From assembly GCF_019931165.1 (NCBI RefSeq), contig NZ_JAIOUP010000009.1, positions 39,260-103,259 of the forward strand: 64,000 bases of DNA. The letters run 5' to 3'. Position 1 is the first letter of the stretch. Every line of letters begins with the position of its first letter. A program made the translations under genes and the position numbers. This document shows positions 50,239 through 59,186 of the stretch, piece after piece. A model generated the notes under the pieces. The model was not told where the DNA came from, ran no database searches, and saw only the letters and a program-made list of their open reading frames with translations. The stretch is from Schnuerera sp. xch1. GTDB lineage: Bacteria; Bacillota; Clostridia; Tissierellales; Tepidimicrobiaceae.

Positions 50239-52598
50239 TGGATAAAAAAGAATTTAGGCATATTGGTAAGCCTTTAGATAGGGTAGACGCTTTAGAAAAA
50301 GTAACGGGAAAGCCTATTTATGTTCACGATATGGAGCTACCAGGAATGCTTTATGCAAAGGTTCTACACTCACCATATGCTCGAGCAAAAATCAAATCTA
50401 TTGACACTTCTGCTGCAGAAGTGCTTTCAGGAGTTAAAGCTATTTTAACAGGAAAAGACACTTCTCATAAAATTGGATTATATTTAGTAGATAAACGAAT
50501 AATAGCAAGGGATATAACAAGATATCAAGGTGAAGTAGTTGCAGCTGTTGCGGCTGTTGATGAAGCTACAGCAGAACGTGCAATCTCTTTAATTAAAGTT
50601 GAATATGAAGAGCTACCTGCAGTATTAACCATTGACGATGCTTTAGAAGGAGAGATATTAGTTCATGAAGATATTAATGAATTGGATGGAGGGGGAGTAT
50701 TTTTTCCACAAAAAGATTCAAATATTGCTAGTTGGAACAAGACAATAGTAGGTGATGTTGAAAAAGCCTTTGAAGAAGCTGATCTAGTTGTTGAAAGTAA
50801 AATGTATTTACCTGCAGCAGCTCATACTCCTTTAGAAACTCATGTTGCAATCGCAGAAGCCGATCCTTATTCAGATAAAATTAAAATTTGGACATCAGCT
50901 CAATCGCCCTTTGCAGTAAGACAATTAATGGCTAAATCCTTTGGAATATCTGAAGCAGCTATACAAGTAATTGTACCTAGTATAGGTGGAGGATTTGGTG
51001 GAAAAGCAGGAGTACATCTTGAACCATTGATAACTTTGCTTTCAAAAGCTTGTAATGGACGACCAGTTAAATTGAAAGCTACTCGTAGGGAAGAATTTAA
51101 CCAATTACCAACGAGAGCAGCCATGCGAAGCAGAATTAAAACAGGCGTGATGAAGGACGGAAAAATTACTGCCCTTAAGGTGTATTATGATTGGGATAGT
51201 GGCGCTTATGCAGATTATGGTGCAAACGTTGGAAGGACTGCTATTTATTCTGGAGCAGGTCCTTATGAAATCCCCAATGTTGAAATACATTCCCGTACCT
51301 TATATACAAATAAAGTATTTAGCACAGCTTATAGAGGCTTCGGCCATCTAGAAACCCATTGGATAATAGAAAGACAGATGGATATTATTGCTCAAAAGTT
51401 AGGAATGGATCCCTATGATTTCCGTATGAAAAATGTATTAAAACCTGGTAAACGTACTATAAGTGGAGAAATAATTACAGAATCTACTGGAAGTCCCTCA
51501 GACTGCTTAAAGGCAGTTGTAGAAGAAATCGATTGGGCTGGCTATCAGAGCGATGAAGAGCGTAATAGACAGTTAAAAACTGGAAAAGTTAGAGGGAAGG
51601 GATTTGCCCTTTTACATAAAGCACCTTCTATGCCAACTAACACTGCTACTTCCGTGATAATGCAAATGGATGGAGACGGAAAGGTTAAGGTATTAATAGG
51701 TGCAATAGATATGGGACAAGGTGCCAATACGGTAGTAGCTCAAATTGTAGCAGAAGTACTAGATATACCAATAGAAGATGTTGAAGTAGTATGGGGAGCT
51801 GATACTGATAAGCATCCATATGATTGGCAAACTGTTGCTTCCAAATTCACCCTAATGGGTGGAAATGCTGTAATAAGAGCTGCCAATGATATGCTTGGTC
51901 AAATGAAAGAGGTAGCAGCTCAAGTATTCAGATGTAATGTTGATAAACTAAGACATAAGGATAGTCATATTTATCATGTTCATCACATGGACAAAAGTTT
52001 GCCATATAGTAAATTAGCTAGAGGTTATGTCTATGAAGATGGTAGTGCCATTGGTGGAATAGTAATTGGCCGTGGCTCCTATATTGCTGATGGATTGACC
52101 AACCTCGATCCAGAAACTGGTCAAGGATTGCCAGCTTTATCTTGGACCTATGGTGCTCATGGAGTTGATTTAGAAGTAGATGTGGAAACTGGTGACATTC
52201 ACATATTTAAAATAGCATCAGCCTTTGATGTAGGGCGGGTCATTAATAGAAAATTGATCGATGGTCAAATAAAAGGAGGAGTAGTGCAAGGATTAGGTTC
52301 AGCTATATTTGAAGGATATATATTCAATGAAGATGGTCAAGTAATGAATCCATCATTTACAGATTATAAAATTCCTACAGCTATGGATATCCCAGATGAA
52401 ATGGTATCAATATTCATAGAAAACCCTGAATTTGATGGACCTTTTGGTGCTCGTGGAGTAGCAGAACATCCTATGATTTCTGTTCCTTCTGTGATAGGTA
52501 ATGCTCTTTATGATGCTTTAGGTATTAATTTCTATGAATTACCATTATCTCCGGAAAATGTTGCCCTGACTATTGTAAATAATACACAGAAGTATTAA
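50235..52598 (+). CDS. Molybdenum hydroxylase 3, molybdopterin-binding subunit; candidate uracil dehydrogenase
   Basis: A 787-residue molybdopterin subunit. Motifs are VDALEKVTGKPIYVHDMELP, SIGGGFGGKAGVHLEPL, TAYRGFGHLETHWIIERQMD, GAIDMGQGANTVVAQI and PFGARGVAEHPMISVP, the last containing the catalytic Glu in GVAE (Ala replaces the usual Gly). Known three-subunit members include a bacterial uracil/thymine dehydrogenase that produces barbiturate. The gene lies 222 bases upstream of a uracil-permease-type carrier and in one block with carbamoyltransferase genes, so uracil oxidation is a reasonable guess; xanthine or another heterocycle remains possible. A fragment of a further paralogue follows immediately. 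Confidence 0.9.
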   Translation: MMDKKEFRHIGKPLDRVDALEKVTGKPIYVHDMELPGMLYAKVLHSPYARAKIKSIDTSAAEVLSGVKAILTGKDTSHKIGLYLVDKRIIARDITRYQGEVVAAVAAVDEATAERAISLIKVEYEELPAVLTIDDALEGEILVHEDINELDGGGVFFPQKDSNIASWNKTIVGDVEKAFEEADLVVESKMYLPAAAHTPLETHVAIAEADPYSDKIKIWTSAQSPFAVRQLMAKSFGISEAAIQVIVPSIGGGFGGKAGVHLEPLITLLSKACNGRPVKLKATRREEFNQLPTRAAMRSRIKTGVMKDGKITALKVYYDWDSGAYADYGANVGRTAIYSGAGPYEIPNVEIHSRTLYTNKVFSTAYRGFGHLETHWIIERQMDIIAQKLGMDPYDFRMKNVLKPGKRTISGEIITESTGSPSDCLKAVVEEIDWAGYQSDEERNRQLKTGKVRGKGFALLHKAPSMPTNTATSVIMQMDGDGKVKVLIGAIDMGQGANTVVAQIVAEVLDIPIEDVEVVWGADTDKHPYDWQTVASKFTLMGGNAVIRAANDMLGQMKEVAAQVFRCNVDKLRHKDSHIYHVHHMDKSLPYSKLARGYVYEDGSAIGGIVIGRGSYIADGLTNLDPETGQGLPALSWTYGAHGVDLEVDVETGDIHIFKIASAFDVGRVINRKLIDGQIKGGVVQGLGSAIFEGYIFNEDGQVMNPSFTDYKIPTAMDIPDEMVSIFIENPEFDGPFGARGVAEHPMISVPSVIGNALYDALGINFYELPLSPENVALTIVNNTQKY

Positions 52599-52610
52599 CT
52601 ATCATAATAG

Positions 52611-52757
52611 GAAATGATTCCATTAGTATCCGCTACAGCCAATGCACTGGATATAAGAATTTATCAAATACCATTGGCTCTCGAAAGAGTATTTGAAGTT
52701 CTAAAAGAGAAAAAGAACTTCAAATACATACTTAATTACAACCTAGGTTGTAACTAA
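52611..52757 (+). pseudogene. C-terminal remnant of another molybdopterin subunit
   Basis: Frame EMIPLVSATANALDIRIYQI followed by PLALERVFEVLKEK matches the conserved end of xanthine dehydrogenase-type molybdopterin subunits (compare MIPIAPAILNAIYDAVGVRI and TELPATPEKLIEAI at the end of hydroxylase 1). An in-frame stop lies just upstream at 52608, so only about 35 codons of homology survive. It follows the complete gene by 12 bases, consistent with a collapsed tandem duplicate. The codons also form a hairpin (52689-52727). Confidence 0.65.
52689..52753. promoter_or_regulatory. Two inverted repeats upstream of the uracil-type permease
   Basis: The arms GTATTTGAAGTTCT (52689-52702) and AGAACTTCAAATAC (52714-52727) are perfect complements with an eleven-base loop. 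A second perfect palindrome TTACAACCTAGGTTGTAA spans 52736-52753. The first may act as a terminator or attenuator; the second has the size of an operator. No U-tract follows either. Confidence 0.45.
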
Positions 52758-52819
52758 GCGGTGTACTTATAGCACAGTTAAATAATCTGTACTAAAATAA
52801 ATGAAAGGAGTGTTATAAA

Positions 52820-54022
52820 ATGGCAGAAGTTAAGATGCAAGAGCCTATTAGAGATGCTATGAAGCTTTCAAAAGGGAAGGCATTGGTTTTAGGGTTGCAG
52901 CATGCATTTACGATGTTTGGGGCTACAATTTTAGTGCCAATTCTTACTGGTTTAGACGTCTCAGTATCACTGTTTATGGCAGGAGTATGTACTTTACTTT
53001 TCCATTTTATTACCAAGATGAAGGTTCCAGTATTTTTAGGTTCATCCTTTGCTTTTGTTGGACCCATATTGGCAGCTGCCGCAGTAGCTGGAACTGATAG
53101 TCTTGCATATGCAAGAGGAGGTATAGTAGTAGCAGGATTACTTTATTGTATTATAGCTTTTCTTATTTACAAATTTGGCGTAGATAAAGTGGTTAGCTTT
53201 TTCCCACCTATTGTAACAGGGCCTATAATAATGGTAATAGGAATTACTCTTGCACCTACAGCTATTAATATGGCTGCAGAAAATTGGTTTTTAGCAATAG
53301 TTGCATTTATTGTGGTTTTAATTGTAAATATGTATGCAAAAGGTTTTTTACAAATTATACCTGTAATAACTGGTTTGGTAATAGGATATATAGTAGCAAT
53401 GGTAACTGGAAATGTTGACTATACACCTATAATTGAAGCATCTTGGTTAGGTTTACCTAATTTTGAGATAGCTAAATTCAGCTGGGAAACAATTATTATA
53501 GTCGCCCCAATTGCATTGGCTACAACAGTTGAACATATTGGAGCTGTTATAGCAGTAGGTGCTACTATAGAAGATGACTTTTTAGAAAATCCAGGTTTAC
53601 ATAGAACTATGATTGGAGATGGAATAGGTACTTCCCTTTCAGCTTTGTTTGGAGGACCAGCCAATACAACATACTCAGAAAATACTGGGGTATTAGCACT
53701 AACTAAGGTATGGGATCCTGTAGTTATGAGAATAGCAGCTGGTTTTGCAATTATACTAGGTGGAGTTCCTAAGCTGGCAGCGATGATTAGTACTATTCCG
53801 TCAGCAATTATTGGTGGCATATCAATAATTTTATTTGGAATGATAGCTGCAGTTGGTGCAAGAACCCTCATAGAGAACCAGGTAGATTTTAAAAAGTCGA
53901 AAAATCTGTTAATAGCTGCTACTATTCTAATATTAGGATTTGGTGGTGAGGCTGTACCTGGTGGTATGGCATTAGCGGCAATAGTTAGTATAGTATTAAG
54001 TAAAGTTTTACCTGAAAAATAA
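52820..54022 (+). CDS. NCS2 uracil/xanthine-type permease (UraA/PyrP-like)
   Basis: A 400-residue permease of about 12-14 membrane segments, in the UraA branch of NCS2: GLQHAFTMFGATILVPILTG, VPVFLGSSFAFVGPI, then VEHIGAVIAVGATIEDDFLE and GDGIGTSLSALFGGPANTTYSENTGVLALTKV. The TTYSENTGV motif and the VEHIG motif with its substrate-binding Glu are typical of uracil permeases; xanthine/urate branches usually differ at this site. It would import a pyrimidine into the pathway encoded around it. The ATG follows AAAGGAG. The next gene is a PucR regulator about 590 bases on. Confidence 0.9.
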   Translation: MAEVKMQEPIRDAMKLSKGKALVLGLQHAFTMFGATILVPILTGLDVSVSLFMAGVCTLLFHFITKMKVPVFLGSSFAFVGPILAAAAVAGTDSLAYARGGIVVAGLLYCIIAFLIYKFGVDKVVSFFPPIVTGPIIMVIGITLAPTAINMAAENWFLAIVAFIVVLIVNMYAKGFLQIIPVITGLVIGYIVAMVTGNVDYTPIIEASWLGLPNFEIAKFSWETIIIVAPIALATTVEHIGAVIAVGATIEDDFLENPGLHRTMIGDGIGTSLSALFGGPANTTYSENTGVLALTKVWDPVVMRIAAGFAIILGGVPKLAAMISTIPSAIIGGISIILFGMIAAVGARTLIENQVDFKKSKNLLIAATILILGFGGEAVPGGMALAAIVSIVLSKVLPEK

Positions 54023-54612
54023 CATAGCCTTAAATTAATAAAGTAGATTAAAATAGAGTTTTGCTTCTAAATTATAGTATTCTATAGGAATAACAGGATA
54101 TGAAATGAAGAAATTTTAAATTAATACAATCCAATTATATGCTAATTATATATAATGTGGCTAAGACCCTTAATTTAAGAGATAGTTAGGGTATAGAAGA
54201 AGGAAACCTTGCAGTTTCATAGTTTTAAATTTAGATGATTTTTGTAATGAACTTAACCGGAAAAAAGGAGTATTATGCAACTTTAGCAAAGGGAGATTAA
54301 TAGCTAAAGCATCACCAGCCAAAAAATGTTCTATTTGAGTGAGTAAATTCACCCCCTGATATTGGAATAGGGGGTGAATAATATTCAATAATGAGTAGAT
54401 TTTAAGAAACACATAATAGTTAGCAAAGTTGTCAAATAGAATAGTTTGCAATAAAGTTTTTTTATAGTATGGAGGGGTATATACGACATAATTATTAAAA
54501 TCACAAAGATTATTAATGAAAGTATTCAAAGAAACTTTTAATTAATGACCTATCTTATAATTATAAAAATATTGTATTTTCCCCTATATAATATTATTGG
54601 TGAGGTGATATT
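54023..54612. other. Long intergenic region with hairpins upstream of the second PucR gene
   Basis: About 590 bases with no convincing gene. A hairpin ATTCACCCCCT / AGGGGGTGAAT spans 54347-54379, and CTTTAGC / GCTAAAG arms at about 54278-54306 enclose a GGGAG-containing loop. Open frames run through 54190-54340 on both strands, as structured or repeated DNA often shows, but neither has a ribosome site. It may hold a leader RNA or a degraded element. Confidence 0.35.
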
Positions 54613-56301
54613 TTGCATAAATATTCAGGTATTACAGTAAAAGAGCTGTTAAATATCGGATCAATGAAAAATGCTAAGGTTTTAACTGGAGAAAAAGGAT
54701 TAGATAGAAAGATAACTAAACTAAATATAATGGAAGTGCCAGATATTATAAATTGGGTAGAAGAAGGTGAATTTTTATTAACTACGGCTTATAATATGAA
54801 GGATAATGTAGAGCAGCAGTTAATGAATTTGATATTACAGTTAGATGAGAAGGGGTTGGCTGGCTTAGGAATAAAGACAAGGCGATATATAGATGAGATT
54901 CCCAACAGTTGTTTAGATGTGGCTCAGAGACTTAAGTTTCCTTTAGTAGAAATACCTTATAAAATTTCATATTCTACTATTTTAACTGAAGCATTAACAG
55001 AGATCGTTAATGCCAACACTAATACTCTCCATAGGATAGATAATATTCAAAACAGGCTTATAAATGTAATGTTAGATGGGGGAAGTTTAAAAGAAATAGC
55101 TATAGCGATACATAGTAGTGTTGGTGAAAATTCAATTGCTATACAAGAATATTTTTTTCAAACTAATGTAATATTGTGCGATGACGATAAAAGAAAACAT
55201 GTAGAAACCATTATTGAAGCAGAAAGCTTAAAAAGAAAGAAAGTTAAGGAAAAACATGACTATGAAAATATTTGTGTAAATAATATAGACGTATTAGGAA
55301 AAGAAAAAGTAAAAAGATACAATATTCCTATTTATTCAGAAAACATGGTATATGGCTGTATATTTATATGGGAAGATAAAAAGCCTTTATCACCTGTAGA
55401 ACTAACAGTAATAGAGGCCTCCACATCTATAATAGCATTAGATATTTATAAGAAGGTTTCTATGTTTGAAGCAGAAAGTAAGCATAAAATTGAATTCTTT
55501 GACGATTTATTTTCAGGTAGTAAAAATGGACATAAAAGGGTTATAGAAAGAGCTGATTATTTTAAGTTTGATATTAATCAAAGCTATTCGGTTATAAATA
55601 TAGCTATACACGATGACAATGTATATGAAGAGTATGACCTAAACAATGCGAATCAAATTAAACAATTGAAAGTTAGATTGTTTAATATTATAGAAAGAAT
55701 TAGCAAGAATAGGGAGCAAAATGTAATATGTGCAATTAAAAGTAATAGCATTATAATTTTATTCGGTTCTAGTCCAGATAAAAAGGAAGGGAAAATCAAA
55801 CAGGATATTAAATATTTTTGTGAAGAAATTTTAAGATATGCTGAATATGAGTGTTTTAACCAGGATATTTATATTGGAATTGGAAGAAATTATAGGGATA
55901 TACGAGAGATTTGGAAAAGTTACAAAGAAGCTAATAGGGCTGTAGAGTATCAAAAAAAAGGTTCTAATAAAAAAATAAATTATTATGATGAGCTAGGAAT
56001 TTATAGAATTTTATCGTTTGAGGGCTTAGAATTAGAGTTAGATCAATTTTATATAGAAATGTTAGAGCCTTTAGTAAATTATGATAAAAGAAAAGGCACG
56101 GATTTAGTATTAACATTAATCAAATACTTTGAAAGCGAAGGAAATTTAAAAAAGGTATCAGAGCAATTATTTATTCATTACAATACTGTTGTTTATAGAC
56201 TGCAAAGGATAAAGGAGATTACAGGAATGGATTTGGATAATTACAACGATAGACTTAATCTCCAAATATCTTTAAAAATACTTGAAATGTATAGAAATTA
56301 A
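54613..56301 (+). CDS. PucR-family transcriptional regulator (pyrimidine-like module)
   Basis: A 562-residue paralogue of the regulator at 15902. The N-terminal PucR domain has EVPDIINWVEEGEFLLTTAY; the C-terminal HTH_30 has EGNLKKVSEQLFIHYNTVVY followed by RLQRIKEITGMDLDNYNDRL. It begins at TTG after GAGGTGA. It lies between the uracil-type permease and the carbamoyltransferase genes and is thus the likely regulator of this module, responding to a pyrimidine or its product. The 78-base gap to the next gene allows co-transcription. Confidence 0.87.
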   Translation: MHKYSGITVKELLNIGSMKNAKVLTGEKGLDRKITKLNIMEVPDIINWVEEGEFLLTTAYNMKDNVEQQLMNLILQLDEKGLAGLGIKTRRYIDEIPNSCLDVAQRLKFPLVEIPYKISYSTILTEALTEIVNANTNTLHRIDNIQNRLINVMLDGGSLKEIAIAIHSSVGENSIAIQEYFFQTNVILCDDDKRKHVETIIEAESLKRKKVKEKHDYENICVNNIDVLGKEKVKRYNIPIYSENMVYGCIFIWEDKKPLSPVELTVIEASTSIIALDIYKKVSMFEAESKHKIEFFDDLFSGSKNGHKRVIERADYFKFDINQSYSVINIAIHDDNVYEEYDLNNANQIKQLKVRLFNIIERISKNREQNVICAIKSNSIIILFGSSPDKKEGKIKQDIKYFCEEILRYAEYECFNQDIYIGIGRNYRDIREIWKSYKEANRAVEYQKKGSNKKINYYDELGIYRILSFEGLELELDQFYIEMLEPLVNYDKRKGTDLVLTLIKYFESEGNLKKVSEQLFIHYNTVVYRLQRIKEITGMDLDNYNDRLNLQISLKILEMYRN

Positions 56302-56379
56302 AACTTTAAAACATGAAGAAAAATATAGTTTATCTAGTGACTGTTCACAAAAACGCAGACTGATATTTGTAAAAGGTAG

Positions 56380-57393
56380 ATGATGAAACTAGAAGTTAAA
56401 AATGGTACCATTAACGTAGAGGCTAGTAAATCTTTATTATTTAGAGGATTTGATTTTATGAACAGTTTAATGATTTGCAATACTCTATATAAAAAGATAC
56501 TAAAAGGAGGTTTGAAGGGAAATATCCATTCTGTTTTTAATAGCAGCTTTAATGTTCTAGATCAAAATCATCAACTTGTTTCATTTTTAAATTCTAAAAA
56601 ACCAATGTCACCAAATTCTATAAAAATAGATAATGATATATCATTTCTAAGTCTAGGAATTGAACCAAAATTGGAACTTCAATTTTTTCAATCTTTTGCT
56701 TTGATTGAAGGTTTAAATATTAAAATTACTTATGATAAAGTTAATTTTTGGGATAAAAATCCAGTGTTGACTTTTACTAAAGATTCTAAAGAAAACGTTT
56801 TTAGAAAGCTAAGAATAATGAGTAAATTACTAATAGAAAATGGGAAAACTGAGGGGATTCTTCCGCTTTTAAGTACTCTACAGGGAAAAATAAAAGGATT
56901 AGATTTATTTTTAAATAGCAAGACTAATTTAAATAAAAGGGAAAAGTTTATTAAAGAAAGATTTTTAAAGTTTCTTGACAATTATATAAGAGAAGATATT
57001 GATAATCTTTCCTTATATGCAAAAGACATAGTAGGTTTTGGGAGAGGGCTTACTCCTGCAATGGATGATTTTTTATGTGGGATTATGGTTTCTCGCATAT
57101 ACCTATCTAGCTATTTAGATCATGATATGGAAAGAAATTACAAAGTAAATAGAGCTATTGTTGAGATGATTAAAAACAAGACAACAATAGTTAGTGAAGA
57201 AATGCTTAACTATTCTTCGCTAGGAGAAACAAATGAAGATATTAGACGGCTAATGCTTTCATTTTTAGGAGAAGATCCGTTTTACTATTTTGTTAAGAAT
57301 GTGAAAAATGTGGTTAAGATTGGAGAAACGTCTGGAACAGATATACTTTCAGGGATTTATATAGGGTCTTCTATCTTGCTTAAATGGATTTAG
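56380..57393 (+). CDS. DUF2877 protein, AllH-like subunit of a carbamoyltransferase
   Basis: A 337-residue DUF2877 protein (YlbF of E. coli, renamed AllH). The motif VGFGRGLTPAMDDFLCGIMV (residues about 217-236) is the family signature. As I recall, allFGH together encode oxamate (oxalurate) carbamoyltransferase of anaerobic allantoin use, which phosphorolyses oxalurate to oxamate and carbamoyl phosphate. Here the same three families occur without allantoin genes, so the substrate may be another acylurea. Order is AllH, AllF, small protein, AllG. There are tandem ATGs at 56380 and 56383; either could start. Confidence 0.85.
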   Translation: MMKLEVKNGTINVEASKSLLFRGFDFMNSLMICNTLYKKILKGGLKGNIHSVFNSSFNVLDQNHQLVSFLNSKKPMSPNSIKIDNDISFLSLGIEPKLELQFFQSFALIEGLNIKITYDKVNFWDKNPVLTFTKDSKENVFRKLRIMSKLLIENGKTEGILPLLSTLQGKIKGLDLFLNSKTNLNKREKFIKERFLKFLDNYIREDIDNLSLYAKDIVGFGRGLTPAMDDFLCGIMVSRIYLSSYLDHDMERNYKVNRAIVEMIKNKTTIVSEEMLNYSSLGETNEDIRRLMLSFLGEDPFYYFVKNVKNVVKIGETSGTDILSGIYIGSSILLKWI

Positions 57394-57406
57394 GAGGTGT
57401 AATTTA

Positions 57407-58966
57407 ATGGGTAAAATAAAATTTGAGATAAAAAAGAACACTTATTATGATTCTGTTACACTAATGCTAATCTCAAAGGAAGTAGAAAAAACAAATGGAG
57501 TCCACGAAGCATTGGTAGGCATGGGAACAGATTTGAATAAGGAATTAGCGCGAAATCTTGGGATAATAAGTGATGAAATTGAAAATATTGGACCAAATGA
57601 TTTTTTTGTAGCTGTACTAGCAGATGATGAAGTTAAAATTGAAAAAATAGTCGAGAAAGTAAACAAATTACTTAGTCAAAAGAAAGAGAATGCTGGCTCT
57701 GATTATATGCCACCAACGTTAAATTCTGCTTTAAGGCATAATCCAGAATCCAATATTGTACTAATATCGGTTGCAGGAGAATATGCTACTGAGGAAGCAA
57801 GAAGAGCCCTTAATAATAATTTACATGTTATGCTTTTTAGCGATAATGTGTCTTTAGAAGATGAAAAAGAGCTTAAAGAGCTGGCATGCGAAAAAGGCTT
57901 ACTGATGATGGGGCCAGATTGTGGAACAGCAATTATAAATAATGTACCGTTAGCTTTTGCAAATGTAATTAAAAAAGGAAATATAGGAATAGTTGGAGCA
58001 TCAGGCACAGGGATACAGGAGATAACAGTTGCTATAGACAAACTAGGGGAAGGTGTGTCTCAGGTAATAGGTACTGGTGGCAGGGATTTACACAAAGAAA
58101 TTGGTGGGCTTATGATGTTACAGGGGATAGAAGCTCTAAAAGGGGATTCCCAAACAAAAGTTATAGTATTAGTCTCAAAACCGCCATCTGATGAAATAGC
58201 AGAGAAAGTAATAAAATCTACTAAAGATACATCTAAGCCGATAGTCATAAATTTTGTAGGTGGAGATAACGCGATTATAGAAAAATATGGTGCATATGTT
58301 GGCGTTTCATTAGAGGATACTGCACGAAAGGCAGTCGCACTTTTAAAAGGAGAAAAAATTGACGATTTTAATGGATTTAATAAGTCTATCGAAAAAATAC
58401 ATAAGATAGTAAGTGATGAAGTTGGAAAATTAACTGCAAACCAGAAATATTTAAGAGGATTATATACAGGTGGAACTTTAGCTGATGAGGCTATGCAAAT
58501 ACTTAGAGGAAGTATAGGTGAAATATATTCAAATATTCCTCTTAGCCCTAAATATAGGCTTAAGGATTTAAAGACTAGTCGAGAACATACATGTATAGAT
58601 TTTGGAGAAGACGAGTTTACAGTGGGAAGGCCACACCCAATGATAGATCCTTCAATTAGAGCTGAGCGGTTAGTAAAAGAGGGGGAAGACGAAGAGGTGG
58701 CAGTAATACTGATGGATTTTATTTTAGGATATGGAGTTCATAAAGATCCTGTAGGCGAAATGATTCCTGCAATAATTGAAGCTAAGGGAAATATGAAGAA
58801 AAAGGACAGGCATCTTTCTATTATAGCTTCAATCTGTGGTACTGAGAATGATCCACAAGGCTTGAGAGAATCACAAAAAAGATTAGAGGAAGCAGGAGTA
58901 ATAGTCATGCCTTCAAATGCTCAAGCTGTACGATTAGCAGGGCTCATTCTCAGTAAAGGTAAATAG
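57407..58966 (+). CDS. fdrA: FdrA-like (AllF) carbamoyltransferase subunit
   Basis: A 519-residue FdrA protein with the succinyl-CoA-synthetase-like fold: an N-terminal domain (ALVGMGTDLNKELARNLGI), MMGPDCGTAIINNVPLAFAN, GIVGASGTGIQEITVAIDKL, GTGGRDLHKEIGGLMMLQGI and the C-terminal IMDFILGYGVHKDPVGEMIP. In E. coli FdrA (AllF) is one of three subunits of oxamic transcarbamylase. The acyl-phosphate-handling fold suits phosphorolysis of a carbamoyl group. The ATG follows AGGAGGTG and lies 13 bases after the DUF2877 gene. In this operon it most likely yields carbamoyl phosphate for the carbamate kinase encoded downstream. Confidence 0.9.
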   Translation: MGKIKFEIKKNTYYDSVTLMLISKEVEKTNGVHEALVGMGTDLNKELARNLGIISDEIENIGPNDFFVAVLADDEVKIEKIVEKVNKLLSQKKENAGSDYMPPTLNSALRHNPESNIVLISVAGEYATEEARRALNNNLHVMLFSDNVSLEDEKELKELACEKGLLMMGPDCGTAIINNVPLAFANVIKKGNIGIVGASGTGIQEITVAIDKLGEGVSQVIGTGGRDLHKEIGGLMMLQGIEALKGDSQTKVIVLVSKPPSDEIAEKVIKSTKDTSKPIVINFVGGDNAIIEKYGAYVGVSLEDTARKAVALLKGEKIDDFNGFNKSIEKIHKIVSDEVGKLTANQKYLRGLYTGGTLADEAMQILRGSIGEIYSNIPLSPKYRLKDLKTSREHTCIDFGEDEFTVGRPHPMIDPSIRAERLVKEGEDEEVAVILMDFILGYGVHKDPVGEMIPAIIEAKGNMKKKDRHLSIIASICGTENDPQGLRESQKRLEEAGVIVMPSNAQAVRLAGLILSKGK

Positions 58967-58983
58967 ATGTGGAGGGTATAAAA

Positions 58984-59160
58984 ATGACAAAGACAAAGAT
59001 AAATGAACTTTTTGACAAAGAGCTTAAAATTATAAACATTGGATTGGAAACATTTTATAGAGATTTAAAAAACCAAGAGCATCCTGTGATACATGTAGAC
59101 TGGCGTCCCACTGCTGGTGGCAATAAGAAAATGGAATCTTTTTTGTCAAAATTACAATAA
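58984..59160 (+). CDS. Stand-alone small protein equivalent to the N-terminal segment of FdrA/DUF1116 systems
   Basis: A 58-residue protein containing LFDKELKIINIGLETFYRDL and HPVIHVDWRPTAGGN. This KxINxGLExFxxxL...HVDWRPxAGG pattern usually occurs as part of a longer protein in the FdrA/DUF1116 group, from memory; here it is its own gene with a ribosome site GGAGGG eight bases before the ATG. It lies 17 bases after fdrA and 26 before the DUF1116 gene, so it is probably a fourth, small subunit. An upstream in-frame ATG at 58969 lacks a good site. Confidence 0.75.
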   Translation: MTKTKINELFDKELKIINIGLETFYRDLKNQEHPVIHVDWRPTAGGNKKMESFLSKLQ

Positions 59161-59186
59161 AAAATATATGAAAGGAAGTTGAGAAA

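Noticed and set aside
54170..54529. 119-codon minus-strand frame in the intergenic region
   Set aside because: No ribosome site, no recognised family, biased hydrophobic composition; the region reads openly on both strands, so I treated it as non-coding.
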